Origin: Bacillus coahuilensis m4-4
Lineage (GTDB): Bacteria; Bacillota; Bacilli; Bacillales; Bacillaceae_K
NCBI RefSeq assembly: GCF_000171615.1
Contig: NZ_ABFU01000055.1
Span: forward strand, 1 to 46,314
DNA: 46,314 nt
Direction: 5' to 3'
Positions 17,180 through 27,617 of this stretch are shown here, piece by piece (the stretch's first letter is position 1; the number at the start of each line of letters is the position of its first letter). The translations under genes and the position numbers were made by a program. Under the pieces are notes generated by a model that was not told the origin of the DNA, made no database searches, and saw only the letters and a program-made list of their open reading frames with translations.

Positions 17180-17795
17180 ATGCAAGCAGATTCATTAATT
17201 TTTTCATATCCACTCTGTCACCAATAGTAGGGGGAGTGGCTCTATTTAGATATTCCTTATCTTTTTCTACTAATTTATAAATATTATAGGTGGTCATTGC
17301 ATCATCAAGCGCCTTATGGTGCTTGCCTACGCCATCTTTTCCGTATTCTTCCACCGCTTTCCATAATCCTGTTTGATTTCGATCTCCAAAGAAACGCTTG
17401 TACTCCAGAGATAAATCAACAAATTCTCCTTGAAATGGGAAAAGTAATCCAGCCTTCTCACAATTTTCTCTAAGAACCTTCATGTCCATATTACCCAAGT
17501 AATAATTCGATTTTTTCCTTTTTTTATTCAGCTTTTGCAGGTAATGAATAAACTCGATAAAAGAGATTCCACCGTCTACATCTTCTTGTTTGATTTTAAG
17601 GAATTTTTTACAACGAGGCGTCAACGTTTTGAACACTCTTGGCTGGACATAGGACGAAAACGATTCTATTATAGATCCATCCTCTTCCACCACCATTCCC
17701 ACTTCTATAATTTCGGGAAAAAAGCCTCTCTGGCTCATCTTTCTGTCAGGCATAGAAAACTCGAAGTCTAAGAATATATGTTGATGAACATCCAC
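17178..17795 (-). CDS. kapD: KapD, DEDD-type 3'-5' exonuclease-like inhibitor of the KinA pathway
   Basis: A 205-residue protein with a DnaQ-like exonuclease fold. The acidic residues are Asp10 and Glu12 (FLDFEFS), Asp104 (GNMDMKVL) and His160/Asp164 (KHHKALDDAMT), the complete DEDDh set. B. subtilis KapD, of the same length, inhibits the KinA route to sporulation. Whether nuclease activity is needed is not something I can see. AGGAGG lies about 13 bases before the ATG. It is monocistronic, followed by a bidirectional hairpin, and divergent from pbpD as in B. subtilis. Confidence 0.88.
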   Translation of the reverse strand: MDVHQHIFLDFEFSMPDRKMSQRGFFPEIIEVGMVVEEDGSIIESFSSYVQPRVFKTLTPRCKKFLKIKQEDVDGGISFIEFIHYLQKLNKKRKKSNYYLGNMDMKVLRENCEKAGLLFPFQGEFVDLSLEYKRFFGDRNQTGLWKAVEEYGKDGVGKHHKALDDAMTTYNIYKLVEKDKEYLNRATPPTIGDRVDMKKLMNLLA

Positions 17796-17978
17796 CTTTC
17801 TTCCTCCTATTCTTAATTAATTCGCCACTTCCCTTAAAAGTACAATGTAATTATTTTCATTATATCATGTTAAACGCTTGAATTATGACAATTCACACAA
17901 TAACTCCGAAAATTTCACCTTCCCGTAGACAAGTCTATCCAGTAAACTATAAGAAAAACGATAGCTTACGAGGTCATC

Positions 17979-19826
17979 ATGAGAATTTATACAGGTACGT
18001 TTAGTTGTTTGGTTTTACTTGGATTATTCTCTCTTTTTCTCATCCAAACGGAAAAAGAGTGGAGAAGATTGCAAGCTACAAATGAATCCATTCAGTCTTC
18101 TGACCAAGTTCCATTTACGATTGAAAAAACTAGTTATTTAGTAGACCAAGATGGGAATGAGTATGCTACTTTAGGTGGAATCAAGCGACAGTATGTACAT
18201 CTTAATAAAATACCAACGCTTCTTCACCACACATTTATCCTGTCTGAAGATCAATATTTTTACGAGCATATTGGTTTTGATGCCAGCGCCATACTTCGAG
18301 CATTTGTTCAAAACCAAGTTAGCTCTTCTATTCAACAAGGTGGTAGTACCATTACTCAGCAACTGGCTAGGAACGTCTATTTGTCCCACGAGCAAACATA
18401 CGAAAGAAAGATTCAGGAATTGATCTATGCCAATGTGTTAGAAAAAAATTTATCCAAAGAAGAAATTTTAGAAATGTATATGAATGCGATTTATTTTAGT
18501 AATGGAATATACGGGGTTGAAACAGCCGCTACTTATTATTTTGGACGTTCCCTCCAAGAATTATCGGACGGAGAGCTACTACTATTAGCAGCAATTCCGA
18601 ATAATCCTAGTCGCTATGATCCTATTCTGCATTTTGAAAGAGCAAAAGAAAGACAGGAACGATTAATTGATCAACTTGTCATCCATGGGTATTACACTCA
18701 AGAACAAGGGAATACAGTGAAAGAAGAAACAGTAGCTTTAACGATATCTACCCCAATAGAACGTTATCCAGATTATCGTGATCTAGTCTTAAATGAATTA
18801 GAAGAATTGTATAAACAACATATAGGTTACGAAAATCGTATGTTAGCGGCTGAGAATGAAGAACAAAAAACCCAATACCAAATTGTGTTCAAAGAAGCGT
18901 TTAATGCTTGGCTTCAAACTGGACTCGTCATAGAAACAGCATTAGATCCTGTATTACAACAGCAAACAACAGACTCGGTAACTTCTGTTTTAACCTTTGA
19001 TTCAATTCAGGGATCGGCGGTTGTTATCGATAATTCGACTAGAAATATTGTGGCAATTAGCGGGGGAGTTGATTATTCATTAGGCTCATTTAATCGTGCC
19101 TTCCAAGCTTACAGACAACCGGGATCTGCTATCAAGCCATTACTAGTATATGCTCCTTATATAGAACGAACAGGCTTAAAGCTCCAACAGCTCGTAAACG
19201 CGGATAAGTATTGTGTAAACGGCTATTGCCCAAAAAACTATGGAGGCAGAGAATATGGGCAAGTGCCTTTAGAAACAGCCTTTATTCATTCATACAACAC
19301 GCCTGCTGTTAGGTTACTAAACCAGCTTGGAATTGAAACTGCCTTTTCGTACTTAGAACCCTTTACATTTCAACACATAGTCAATGAGGATAAGACGCTA
19401 GCGGCGGCAGTCGGTGGGTTTACTCGCGGTATGAGTCCATTAGAATTGACAGGTGCGTATACAAGCTTTATTAACGGGAAGTACGTCTCTCCACGCAGTA
19501 TTGTGAAAGTAATAGAGGAAAACGGTAATGTCATAACATGGAATGAGGATACGAAGCAGGTTTGGAAGCCGGATACGGTTAATAAGATTCGAAACTTATT
19601 AGCTTCTACAGCGAAGAAAGGGACTGGGCGCAAAGCTTATGCTCCTCTACCATATATGGGTGTGAAGACGGGTACCACTAATGATTATCACGATTATTGG
19701 ATGATTGGTTTAACCGATACGAACACCATTGGAGTATGGGTGGGAAAAGATACACCGTCTAATCTGAAATACGCGGAGAGCACTCAGCCCGCTCAGCAAA
19801 TTTGGAAGAGAATCGCAACAAATTAA
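17979..19826 (+). CDS. pbpD: Class A penicillin-binding protein 4
   Basis: A 615-residue bifunctional peptidoglycan synthase. One N-terminal membrane anchor (about residues 8-22) is followed by a glycosyltransferase domain with EDQYFYEHIG (catalytic Glu90), QGGSTITQQ (120-128), RKIQELIY and LEMYMNAIYF. The transpeptidase domain shows SAIK (Ser383, Lys386), SYN (438-440) and KTGT (563-566). B. subtilis PbpD is 624 residues, so the protein is complete. Both active sites are intact. GAGGTCATC precedes the ATG. It is monocistronic, with a strong terminator, and divergent from kapD. Confidence 0.93.
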   Translation: MRIYTGTFSCLVLLGLFSLFLIQTEKEWRRLQATNESIQSSDQVPFTIEKTSYLVDQDGNEYATLGGIKRQYVHLNKIPTLLHHTFILSEDQYFYEHIGFDASAILRAFVQNQVSSSIQQGGSTITQQLARNVYLSHEQTYERKIQELIYANVLEKNLSKEEILEMYMNAIYFSNGIYGVETAATYYFGRSLQELSDGELLLLAAIPNNPSRYDPILHFERAKERQERLIDQLVIHGYYTQEQGNTVKEETVALTISTPIERYPDYRDLVLNELEELYKQHIGYENRMLAAENEEQKTQYQIVFKEAFNAWLQTGLVIETALDPVLQQQTTDSVTSVLTFDSIQGSAVVIDNSTRNIVAISGGVDYSLGSFNRAFQAYRQPGSAIKPLLVYAPYIERTGLKLQQLVNADKYCVNGYCPKNYGGREYGQVPLETAFIHSYNTPAVRLLNQLGIETAFSYLEPFTFQHIVNEDKTLAAAVGGFTRGMSPLELTGAYTSFINGKYVSPRSIVKVIEENGNVITWNEDTKQVWKPDTVNKIRNLLASTAKKGTGRKAYAPLPYMGVKTGTTNDYHDYWMIGLTDTNTIGVWVGKDTPSNLKYAESTQPAQQIWKRIATN

Positions 19827-19828
19827 AG

Positions 19829-19868
19829 GCATGGAGAACTTCATATTGGAAGTTCTCCATGCTTTTTT
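19829..19868 (+). terminator. Terminator of pbpD
   Basis: A 14-bp perfect stem (GCATGGAGAACTTC with GAAGTTCTCCATGC) followed by six T lies directly behind the pbpD stop. Confidence 0.92.
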
Positions 19869-19881
19869 ATAAGGACTCTTA

Positions 19882-20449
19882 TTAAGATGGCACAAGGGAT
19901 AAACTGGAAAGCACTCCATTATAAAGCTTCAATCCAATATATAGAAGTAATAATATAAGTGCACTATAGGATGATATGTTAAATAACATTACTCCCAATA
20001 ACCTTCCAATATTTATTACAGCACCAACTTTATAAAAAACACAACAAGATAGATCAGTATCACGAGCACAGAAATCCCAACCATTCCCCATATCGAGAAC
20101 GTTAAAAAAATGGATAAAAAGCCTCCTACTAAAAATATCCAGGACAATGGTTTTAATGACGTATAGAGGTTGAGTTCATCCCTACTATCCACAAAAAAGA
20201 GAAACGATAATCCATTAATGGTTTCGGCTATTAACTTAAATGCTGAGAGTAACATGAAAAAGAATGTCATACTAGAGGCAATTAACAAGACCGTTAGCTG
20301 AACTTCAGATACGAATTGACTCATCCCTTGATATAATCCAATTCCTCTTAAAATTCTTTAACTTTTCCAATGACATAAATAGAATAGGACAAACTAAATA
20401 AAAGAATAGAAAGAAGAGGCACATAACTTGTGACAAACGCATTTCTCAT
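19882..20449 (-). CDS. yufK: YufK-like membrane protein (DUF5366 type), two frameshifts
   Basis: Repaired length is 189 residues (B. subtilis YufK about 185). Several hydrophobic segments indicate five or so transmembrane helices, with no enzyme motif. Recognisable stretches are SAFKLIAETINGLSFLFFVD and YIGLKLYNGVLSSLS. The frame breaks twice. At 20350-20353 one base is missing; the repair gives VKEFLRGIGLYQGMSQFV. At 20035-20040 one base is missing; the repair gives VVFFYKVGAVINIGRLLG. As written it falls into three pieces. The ATG at 20449 is preceded by AGGAG. It sits between pbpD and mrp, as in B. subtilis, though several genes found there in between (malate sensing and nucleoside transport) are absent here. 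Function unknown. Confidence 0.75.
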
Positions 20450-20512
20450 AACGAACTCCTCATGATGTACTTTCTTCTCACTATACTGTTTATCACCGAG
20501 GTTGAAAAGTGA

Positions 20513-20746
20513 TTATGGAATAATTCGGATATATTCTCTTGGTTGAAATGGAAGTTCTTCTACGTCTTGAAACCATTCATTTACTTCGACTGTTGTCTCA
20601 TTGTTTAGTGGAAGTATGGTACCTTCAAGAGCTTTTGTTTCTTGCTTTTGAATAAAATTCCGATCCTTCCTAGTTTCTTCTGCAATATAGGCTAAAGTAA
20701 GTAACAATGTGAATACTATCCCTGTATAGGTTATCTTTCTTTGCAT
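20513..20746 (-). CDS. Small single-span membrane protein of unknown function
   Basis: A 77-residue protein with one N-terminal hydrophobic segment (about residues 7-22, YTGIVFTLLLTLAYIAEE) and a polar, mostly acidic outside part. The ATG at 20746 is chosen because AGGTGG lies 8 bases upstream. An in-frame ATG four codons earlier has no such site. No family recognised. Confidence 0.55.
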   Translation of the reverse strand: MQRKITYTGIVFTLLLTLAYIAEETRKDRNFIQKQETKALEGTILPLNNETTVEVNEWFQDVEELPFQPREYIRIIP

Positions 20747-20898
20747 GTACACCACCACCTATGGTTATTTTCACCGTTAGTAGGGTAGAACATACAAAAA
20801 ATTTTAAAACAGAATTTACACGTTTCTTCTTATTTATTAAGCTGTAATGACATCAGCAGTTGGCTAAGTTTTTTCCATGCAACCAGAATTTTTTACGT

Positions 20899-20904
20899 TA
20901 TAAT
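20899..20904 (+). promoter_or_regulatory. Possible -10 hexamer of the mrp operon promoter
   Basis: A perfect TATAAT lies about 120 bp upstream of the mrpA start. The -35 region is weak, so the assignment is tentative. The remaining 20747-21025 interval shows no gene. Confidence 0.35.
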
Positions 20905-21025
20905 TCATTTATGGTGACAGAGGACTAATAGGAGAATGTATTTTTTATTATAGGAAAAGCTGAAATTAGAGAATTCTACTATTGAAAATGAAATTTGTTA
21001 CAAATTGATTTAAGGGGGTTTATCA

Positions 21026-23422
21026 TTGACACTGTTACATCTTGCCATATTATCACCCTTATTGATGGCATTAATTGTTCCGCTCTTTTATAAGGTTGCA
21101 AAAAACGTACATACAGGATGGTTTGTCTTAATATTACCAGTCCTACTGTTTAGTTATTTTATTCAATTCCTATCCAGAACATCAAAAGGGGAAACAATTA
21201 CAGCGACAGCCGAATGGATGCCGTCTTTTGGTATTAATTTTACCGCATACGTTGATGGGCTTAGCTTATTATTTGCCTTATTAATCACTGGAATCGGTTC
21301 CCTTGTCGTGCTGTATTCTATCTATTATTTAGATAAACACAAAGAATCATTGCACAACTTCTATGTATATTTACTCCTCTTCATGGGTGCCATGCTTGGG
21401 GTTGTCTTATCTGACAATTTACTTGTTATGTATACATTTTGGGAATTAACCTCCATTTCATCTTTCTTGTTGATTGCTTATTGGTATCACAGGGAACGCT
21501 CTCGATACGGTGCGCAAAAATCAATGCTTATTACCGTATTTGGTGGTCTTTCAATGTTAGGTGGAATCGTACTCTTGGGGATCATGGGCGATACATTTAG
21601 CATTCGAGAATTACTTGCACAACAAGACATCTTGGTGTCTCATGCTCTTTTTATACCTGCTTTACTCTTAATTTTATTAGGAGCCTTTACAAAATCAGCA
21701 CAGTTCCCTTTTCATATATGGCTACCTGATGCGATGGAAGCACCAACTCCTGTTAGTGCTTACTTACACTCCGCAACAATGGTTAAAGCAGGAATTTACT
21801 TGGTAGCTAGGATGACTCCCATCTTCTCTGAATCGTTCCTATGGATTTGGTTAGTTGGAGGCATTGGTTTATTAACTCTTATGTGGGGTTCATTTAATGC
21901 GGTAAAGCAAACCGACTTAAAAGGAATACTTGCATTCTCAACCATTAGTCAGCTTGGATTAATCATGAGCTTGCTTGGCGTTGGAGCTGCCGCTAGATTC
22001 TATGATTACAACCAGTACTATGTAGCAGCGACTGTCGCAGCCATCTTTCACTTAGTGAATCATGCTACTTTTAAAGGAACTTTGTTCATGGTCGTTGGGA
22101 TTGTAGATCACGAAACCGGTACTCGTGATATTAGAAAACTGGGTGGATTAATGTCTATGATGCCAATTACAGCTACGATTGCTTTAATTGGTTCATTCTC
22201 TATGGCAGGTCTACCTCCATTTAATGGATTCTTGAGTAAAGAAATGTTTTTCACCGGAATGATTCGAGTGATTGAGATGGATATTTTTAACCTCTCTACG
22301 TGGGGGATCCTATTCCCAATCATTGCTTGGGTAGCAAGTATCTTTACGTTCATTTATAGTATGATTTTATTCTTTAAAACATTTACCGGGAAATATCAGC
22401 CTGAAAAACTGGATAAAGAAGCTCACGAAGCACCATTTGGTATGTTATTGTCACCAATTATATTAGCTTCACTTGTTGTCATTTTTGGGTTCTTTCCAAA
22501 TCTTCTCTCACAAAGCATTATTAAGCCAGCTGTCGAGGCTATAGTCCCAGCTATTAAAGAGTCTTCAACACTTAAAGTGAATATATATTTCTGGCACGGA
22601 TTCACACCCGAACTATTTATGACGTTTGGTGTTATCCTACTCGGAACTCTTTTATATGTTTATTCGTCCAAATGGACACCTATTTATAGTAAGTTCCCTG
22701 AGAAGTTAAGCTTTAACACGGTATACGACCATGGTCTCATTTCAATGGAACGTGGTGCCTTCTCCATAACAAGAAGATACATGACTGGTTTTATTCGAAC
22801 GTACTTGGTGTATATCTTCACATTCTTTATTGGGATTTTATCATTTACGATGATATCTCAAGGAGCCTTTACCATTGATACATCTGAATTAGCTCCAATA
22901 AGTGTGTATGAAGTTGTTTTAGCAGTCATTCTTGTTCTAGGAACCGTTACGATACTTTTTGCGAAATCAAGACTTACAGCGATTATTGCTCTTGGATCAG
23001 TAGGATATTCGGTCGCATTGTTCTTTGTATTGTTTAAAGCACCAGACTTGGCATTAACTCAACTTCTTATCGAAACGGTTTCAGTTGCCTTGTTCTTACT
23101 TTGCTTTTATCATTTACCAAGGCTAAGCCGACATGAAGAACGAACTAGCTTTAAGTTTGGAAACTTACTTATTTCAGCAGCGGTTGGGGTGCTAGTTACA
23201 TTAATATCTATTGCTTCACACAGTCAAAAAATGTTTCCTTCCATCTCTGAATACTATGTAGAAAATTCTTATAAGCTCGCTGGAGGAAAAAATATGGTCA
23301 ACGTTATACTTGTTGACTTCCGTGGATTTGATACGATGTTTGAAATATGTGTACTAGCGATTGCCGCTTTAGGTATATTTGCTATGATTCGTTTACGATT
23401 AACTAGGAGGAGTGAAGGATGA
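21026..23422 (+). CDS. mrpA: Na+/H+ antiporter subunit A
   Basis: A 798-residue polytopic membrane protein (B. subtilis MrpA 801). It is the large subunit of the seven-gene cation/proton antiporter complex. The N-terminal two thirds resemble complex I subunit NuoL, with TFWELTSISSFLLIAYWYH and HSATMVKAGIYLVARM holding the conserved Glu, His and Lys of proton transfer. The C-terminal third is the MrpA-specific part with LALTQLLIETVSVALFLLCF. Start is TTG with AAGGGGG upstream. It overlaps mrpB by four bases (ATGA). The complex exchanges Na+ for protons and confers alkali and sodium tolerance. Confidence 0.95.
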   Translation: MTLLHLAILSPLLMALIVPLFYKVAKNVHTGWFVLILPVLLFSYFIQFLSRTSKGETITATAEWMPSFGINFTAYVDGLSLLFALLITGIGSLVVLYSIYYLDKHKESLHNFYVYLLLFMGAMLGVVLSDNLLVMYTFWELTSISSFLLIAYWYHRERSRYGAQKSMLITVFGGLSMLGGIVLLGIMGDTFSIRELLAQQDILVSHALFIPALLLILLGAFTKSAQFPFHIWLPDAMEAPTPVSAYLHSATMVKAGIYLVARMTPIFSESFLWIWLVGGIGLLTLMWGSFNAVKQTDLKGILAFSTISQLGLIMSLLGVGAAARFYDYNQYYVAATVAAIFHLVNHATFKGTLFMVVGIVDHETGTRDIRKLGGLMSMMPITATIALIGSFSMAGLPPFNGFLSKEMFFTGMIRVIEMDIFNLSTWGILFPIIAWVASIFTFIYSMILFFKTFTGKYQPEKLDKEAHEAPFGMLLSPIILASLVVIFGFFPNLLSQSIIKPAVEAIVPAIKESSTLKVNIYFWHGFTPELFMTFGVILLGTLLYVYSSKWTPIYSKFPEKLSFNTVYDHGLISMERGAFSITRRYMTGFIRTYLVYIFTFFIGILSFTMISQGAFTIDTSELAPISVYEVVLAVILVLGTVTILFAKSRLTAIIALGSVGYSVALFFVLFKAPDLALTQLLIETVSVALFLLCFYHLPRLSRHEERTSFKFGNLLISAAVGVLVTLISIASHSQKMFPSISEYYVENSYKLAGGKNMVNVILVDFRGFDTMFEICVLAIAALGIFAMIRLRLTRRSEG

Positions 23423-23850
23423 AGCATGTGAAACCGAACGATGTTGTGCTCCAAACCATTACAACGGTTGCCGCGTTCATCATTGTACTTTTCTCCATTC
23501 AGTTGTTCTTTGCAGGACACTATAATCCCGGAGGAGGATTTATTGGGGGTCTTTTGACTTCTGGGGCAATTGTTTTACTATTATTAGCATTTGATATTAA
23601 AACGGTTGCGACCATTTTTCCTTTTGACTATAAGATTATGACAGCTATTGGACTACTATTATCCGTTGGTACTGGAGCAGGGGCGTTATTATTTGATGTA
23701 CCGTTTTTAACCCATGCTTATGAGTACTTTCATTTACCACTTTTAGGTGAACAATCGTTACACACAGCTGTTATCTTTGACACTGGAGTATATCTGGTCG
23801 TAATCGGAATAACGATGACCATTATTCAAACGATTGGAGAGAGCGAATAA
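23419..23850 (+). CDS. mrpB: Na+/H+ antiporter subunit B
   Basis: A 143-residue membrane protein with about four transmembrane helices, exactly the B. subtilis MrpB length. The conserved [20 protein letters not shown] stretch of the family is present (residues about 31-50). It overlaps mrpA by 4 bases and mrpC by 1, so translation is coupled. Confidence 0.95.
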   Translation: MKHVKPNDVVLQTITTVAAFIIVLFSIQLFFAGHYNPGGGFIGGLLTSGAIVLLLLAFDIKTVATIFPFDYKIMTAIGLLLSVGTGAGALLFDVPFLTHAYEYFHLPLLGEQSLHTAVIFDTGVYLVVIGITMTIIQTIGESE

Positions 23851-24191
23851 TGGAAATATTAATGAGTATTGTGATTGGAATCTTATTCATGAGTGCTGTC
23901 TACCTCATGTTATCAAAAAGCTTATTACGAATTATTATTGGTACTGGTCTATTAAGCCACGGAGCTCATTTGCTCTTAATTACGATGGGAGGCCTTAAGG
24001 ACGGTGCTGCTCCTTTACTTGGTGAACATGCTAAGGATTATGTAGACCCACTTCCACAAGCCTTAATCTTAACAGCTATTGTTATTAGCTTTGGGGTGAC
24101 TTCCTTTTTCTTAGTTCTCGCTTATCGTGCGTATCAAGAAATTGGAACAGATAATATGGACCAAATGAGAGGAACTGAAGGAAATGACTAA
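23850..24191 (+). CDS. mrpC: Na+/H+ antiporter subunit C
   Basis: A 113-residue membrane protein of the NuoK-like family with three transmembrane helices. [20 protein letters not shown] is the family core. It starts at TAATGG, overlapping the mrpB stop by one base, and overlaps mrpD by 8 bases. Confidence 0.95.
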   Translation: MEILMSIVIGILFMSAVYLMLSKSLLRIIIGTGLLSHGAHLLLITMGGLKDGAAPLLGEHAKDYVDPLPQALILTAIVISFGVTSFFLVLAYRAYQEIGTDNMDQMRGTEGND

Positions 24192-25665
24192 CTTATTATT
24201 ATTGCCGATCCTCATCCCTCTTTTGACCGCAATCGCCTTAATGTTGTTGCATAAAAGAATTGAAATACAGCGAATCGTCTCTGTTCTGTCCTTAATCGGC
24301 ACAGTAATTGCAACGAGTATTTTATTAGCTAAGGTCAAAACAGACGGGATTCAAACGTTAAATTTAGGAAGCTGGGAAGCACCATATGGAATTACGCTAG
24401 TCTCCGATATGCTGTCTGTGCTTCTCGTATTAACCGCCACTGTGATTACCTTGTTTGTCATAATGTTCTCGTTTCATTCAATCGGAAGAGACCGTGAAAC
24501 CTTCTACTATTATCCAATTGTCCAGTTCTTATTAGTAGGGATTAACGGGGCATTCACTACGGGAGATATCTTTAACCTCTTTGTATTCTTTGAAGTGATG
24601 CTCATGTCTTCCTATGTACTCCTTGTATTAGGTGGTACAAAAATTCAATTACGAGAATCTATCAAATATATATTAGTGAATATCATTTCATCTGCACTAT
24701 TTGTTATTGCTGTTGGGTTCCTTTATTCTGTTGTAGGTACGCTAAATATGGCTCAAATTTCAGAAAGAATAGCCGAAAGTAATCAACCAGGAATTATCAC
24801 CGTAATCGCCATGCTTTTTCTTGTCGTATTTGGGTTAAAAGGAGCGATATTCCCGTTATACTTCTGGCTTCCTGGTTCGTACTATGCACCACCAGCACCT
24901 ATCCTAGCGCTTTTCGGTGCACTTCTTACGAAGGTTGGGGTATATAGTATTTTGCGAACATACTCACTATTTTTCTATCATGAAACTGGGTTTACCCATA
25001 GCGTTTTAATGATTTTATCCCTTCTCACAATAGTTGTTGGCGTCATTGGCGCAATTGCTTACTGGGATCTTAAGAAAATCATTATTTATAATGTAATCGT
25101 TGCTGTAGGTGTTATTCTATTTGGTGTCTCGGTGAATTCATCTACTTCCATAGAAGGTTCCATTTTTTATGTGTTGCATGACATGGTCATCAAAGCTGCC
25201 CTATTCTTACTAATTGGCATTATGATTAAAATTACGGGAACAAGCAATCTAAAACAAATGCGTGGACTAATTAAGCAGTTCCCGCTACTTGCATGGACTT
25301 TCTTTATTGCAGCTTTATCATTAGCTGGTATTCCTCCATTAAGTGGGTTTATTGGAAAACTGCTAATTGTTCAAGGTGGATTTGAAGAAGGGAATTATAT
25401 AGGAGCTGGGATCATCCTACTTTCTAGCTTACTCGTTCTGTATAGTGTAATGAAAATTTTTATTAATGGCTTTTTTGGAAAGCCTACTGAATATAAGGCT
25501 GATCATATACCAGTAGGAAAACTCCTTATTCCTTCTATTGCTCTGGTTACAGTGGCTGTATTGTATGGATTTAATGCAGAACTTATTTATCCATATATCT
25601 CAGATGCGACGGAAACGATTGTTAATCCAGACATGTATATTGAAGCAGTTTTAAGGGGGGAGTAG
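24184..25665 (+). CDS. mrpD: Na+/H+ antiporter subunit D
   Basis: A 493-residue membrane protein of the NuoM/NuoN-like family, the same length as in B. subtilis. [19 protein letters not shown] holds the conserved glutamate, and [20 protein letters not shown] and [15 protein letters not shown] hold the conserved lysines. It is coupled to mrpC by an 8-base overlap and followed after 4 bases by mrpE. Confidence 0.95.
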   Translation: MTNLLLLPILIPLLTAIALMLLHKRIEIQRIVSVLSLIGTVIATSILLAKVKTDGIQTLNLGSWEAPYGITLVSDMLSVLLVLTATVITLFVIMFSFHSIGRDRETFYYYPIVQFLLVGINGAFTTGDIFNLFVFFEVMLMSSYVLLVLGGTKIQLRESIKYILVNIISSALFVIAVGFLYSVVGTLNMAQISERIAESNQPGIITVIAMLFLVVFGLKGAIFPLYFWLPGSYYAPPAPILALFGALLTKVGVYSILRTYSLFFYHETGFTHSVLMILSLLTIVVGVIGAIAYWDLKKIIIYNVIVAVGVILFGVSVNSSTSIEGSIFYVLHDMVIKAALFLLIGIMIKITGTSNLKQMRGLIKQFPLLAWTFFIAALSLAGIPPLSGFIGKLLIVQGGFEEGNYIGAGIILLSSLLVLYSVMKIFINGFFGKPTEYKADHIPVGKLLIPSIALVTVAVLYGFNAELIYPYISDATETIVNPDMYIEAVLRGE

Positions 25666-25669
25666 CGTT

Positions 25670-26146
25670 ATGGCTTTTCAAGTACTATTAAACTTTTTTC
25701 TAGCCTTTCTTTGGATGTTTCTAGCTGTATCCTTCACGCCTTCTAGTTTTATTGTGGGCTACCTACTAGGGTTGTTAATCATTATTGCGTTTAGACGCTT
25801 CTTTGCATCTAAATTATACGTATATAAGTTTTGGGCCGTGATGGTTTTACTACTTATATTTATTCGAGAGTTGTTATTGTCTAACATTTCTGTTTTAAAA
25901 ACAATTTTACGCCCTAAGATTGACATTAAACCTGGAATATTTGCTTATCCAACCAAGTTGTCATCTGATTGGGAGATTACGATTCTCTCCAATCTCATTA
26001 CGTTAACACCTGGGACATTAGTGGTGGATGTTTCAAATGATCATTCTATTCTCTATATCCACACGCTAGACATTGATGATGTGGATGAAGCAGTATCTAG
26101 TATCCGTGACACCTTTGAAAAGGCAATCATGGAGGTGACTCGCTAA
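25670..26146 (+). CDS. mrpE: Na+/H+ antiporter subunit E
   Basis: A 158-residue membrane protein with two to three N-terminal transmembrane helices and a cytoplasmic alpha/beta tail. NLITLTPGTLVVDVSNDHSI is the family's most conserved part. GGGGGAG precedes the ATG. Its stop overlaps the mrpF start (TAATG). Confidence 0.95.
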   Translation: MAFQVLLNFFLAFLWMFLAVSFTPSSFIVGYLLGLLIIIAFRRFFASKLYVYKFWAVMVLLLIFIRELLLSNISVLKTILRPKIDIKPGIFAYPTKLSSDWEITILSNLITLTPGTLVVDVSNDHSILYIHTLDIDDVDEAVSSIRDTFEKAIMEVTR

Positions 26147-26430
26147 TGATTAACAGCATAGTAATTGTAGCACTTGGTATTATCTCCATTTCCATGTTGC
26201 TTTTAATCTATCGTGTCGTAAAAGGGCCAAGTGTACCGGACAGGGTTGTCGCACTTGACGCACTTGGTATCAATCTTGTCGGAGTGGTGGCGCTCATATC
26301 GATTGTATTTAACTCGTTTGCGTTTTTAGAGGTCATCTTATTAATCGGAATTCTTGCTTTTATTGGAACGATTGCTTTTGCAAAGTTTCTTGAGAAAGGA
26401 GTGATTATTGAACGTGACCGAGATTCTTAA
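26146..26430 (+). CDS. mrpF: Na+/H+ antiporter subunit F
   Basis: A 94-residue membrane protein with three transmembrane helices. [20 protein letters not shown] carries the conserved Asp-rich loop of MrpF. In B. subtilis MrpF also takes part in bile-acid efflux. It overlaps mrpG by 23 bases. Confidence 0.95.
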   Translation: MINSIVIVALGIISISMLLLIYRVVKGPSVPDRVVALDALGINLVGVVALISIVFNSFAFLEVILLIGILAFIGTIAFAKFLEKGVIIERDRDS

Positions 26431-26779
26431 TATTGGACTGGATATACTGATTGCCTTATTTATTTTAGGTGGGGCATTACTTGCTTTAGTTGCGGCTTAT
26501 GGGGTTTTACGATTACCAGATGTGTACACTCGAAATCATGCAGCTTCAAAGAGTGCCACACTTGGAATCATGTTGTTATTGTTTGGGACATTTCTTTACT
26601 TTTTAGAAGATGGTCACTTTAATTCAAGGCTCCTTCTAGGGATTGCCTTTATCTTTATTACCTCTCCTGTCGCGGGTCATCTCTTGTCTCGTGCTGCCTA
26701 TAACTCTGGAGTAAAATTATGGGAAGGTAGTGTCCAGGACGATTTAGAAAATAAAGAAAAGCTTGAGCAAGGAAAATAA
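26408..26779 (+). CDS. mrpG: Na+/H+ antiporter subunit G
   Basis: A 123-residue membrane protein with three transmembrane helices. [20 protein letters not shown] is the family signature. It starts with TTG within the end of mrpF, with AAAGGAG about 6 bases upstream, and closes the operon before a bidirectional hairpin. The order A to G matches B. subtilis completely. Confidence 0.94.
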   Translation: MNVTEILNIGLDILIALFILGGALLALVAAYGVLRLPDVYTRNHAASKSATLGIMLLLFGTFLYFLEDGHFNSRLLLGIAFIFITSPVAGHLLSRAAYNSGVKLWEGSVQDDLENKEKLEQGK

Positions 26780-26784
26780 TAATG

Positions 26785-26820
26785 AAAGAGGTGCCGGTAT
26801 GATACCAGCACCTCTTTTTT
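26785..26820. terminator. Terminator of the mrp operon
   Basis: A long stem (AAAGAGGTGC with GCACCTCTTT, extended by GGTAT/ATACC) ends in six T on the plus strand. It lies between convergent mrpG and the YdaT-like gene. Confidence 0.9.
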
Positions 26821-27181
26821 ATCCTTCATATAACGTATCTTCTACACTACCGTCTAACTTATAAATCGTTAGAACTCCACCTTTATCCTGTACATAAGGC
26901 TTTGCTTTTTGTACTAGTTCTTCTTTCGTTCCACTAGAAAGGATGACATGTTGATGACCTTCTTTCATCATCTTCCATTCCTCTTCTCTATACTGAATCA
27001 CGTAATGGGCTTGTTCGTCACTGTTGGTATATTTTTCAGCTTGTGAAATAGCAATGGGAATGGCTCTACTCTCCTCATAACCTTCATTTAACAGCGCGTT
27101 GCCTATTTCAATGGCTTTCTTCCGAGTGTGTTCAGCTAGATTCTTCATTGAGGCTGGATAATCACTTTGGTTCCAAGGCAT
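26819..27181 (-). CDS. YdaT-like DUF2188 protein
   Basis: A 120-residue cytoplasmic protein. The first half is helical and resembles the YdaT/ChaB-type start (MPWNQSDYPASMKNLAEHTR). The second half has a DUF2188 core with HVILSSGTKEELVQKAKPY and ends KLDGSVEDTLYEG. B. subtilis YdaT is a sigma-B-controlled stress protein. Whether that holds here cannot be seen, and I found no sigma-B promoter. It is a single gene behind the mrp operon. Confidence 0.75.
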   Translation of the reverse strand: MPWNQSDYPASMKNLAEHTRKKAIEIGNALLNEGYEESRAIPIAISQAEKYTNSDEQAHYVIQYREEEWKMMKEGHQHVILSSGTKEELVQKAKPYVQDKGGVLTIYKLDGSVEDTLYEG

Positions 27182-27230
27182 ATTATCATCTCCTTAGCCC
27201 ATCCATTCCCTCCCTTCCTTTAAAACAAAC

Positions 27231-27617
27231 CTACTTTCTTTTTGCTACCACTGCCATAGTACAACGAGATAAGCAAATTAAGTTATCGTTTTCATCTGTA
27301 ATTCGAATCTCCCAAACTTGTGTGGTTCGCCCTCTATGTTGTATCCTCCCTGTTGCTGTGACAATACCATCTCGTTTTGAACGAATGTGATTGGCATTAA
27401 TCTCTAATCCAAACGTAATCTCCTGCTCCTCATCTATCAAATGCACAGCTCCTAAGCTGGCAACTGTTTCTGCTAAGGCTACAGAAGCCCCCCCGTGCAA
27501 AAAGCCTAATGGCTGCCTTGTACGTTCATCTACAGGCATCGTCATAATGACCTTTCCCTCTTCTAACTGCTTTAGTTCCATACCGAGATTATGTATTAAC
27601 GTATGTTCCATATTCAT
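27231..27617 (-). CDS. yuxO: Hotdog-fold thioesterase (YuxO/MenI type)
   Basis: A 128-residue hotdog-fold protein with the PaaI-type signature GFLHGGASVALAETVASLGA and the catalytic acidic residue in that helix. The B. subtilis orthologue (YuxO, also called MenI) hydrolyses 1,4-dihydroxy-2-naphthoyl-CoA in menaquinone synthesis. The ATG at 27617 is chosen because GGGGGAAG precedes it; an in-frame ATG ten codons upstream lacks one. As in B. subtilis it lies next to mrp, but the comQXPA quorum-sensing genes that flank it there are not in this window. Confidence 0.85.
   Translation of the reverse strand: MNMEHTLIHNLGMELKQLEEGKVIMTMPVDERTRQPLGFLHGGASVALAETVASLGAVHLIDEEQEITFGLEINANHIRSKRDGIVTATGRIQHRGRTTQVWEIRITDENDNLICLSRCTMAVVAKRK

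Noticed and set aside
20938-20955. Possible leader peptide MYFLL before mrpA
   Set aside because: The ATG is only about one base from GGAG, which is too close for initiation, and no attenuator hairpin follows.
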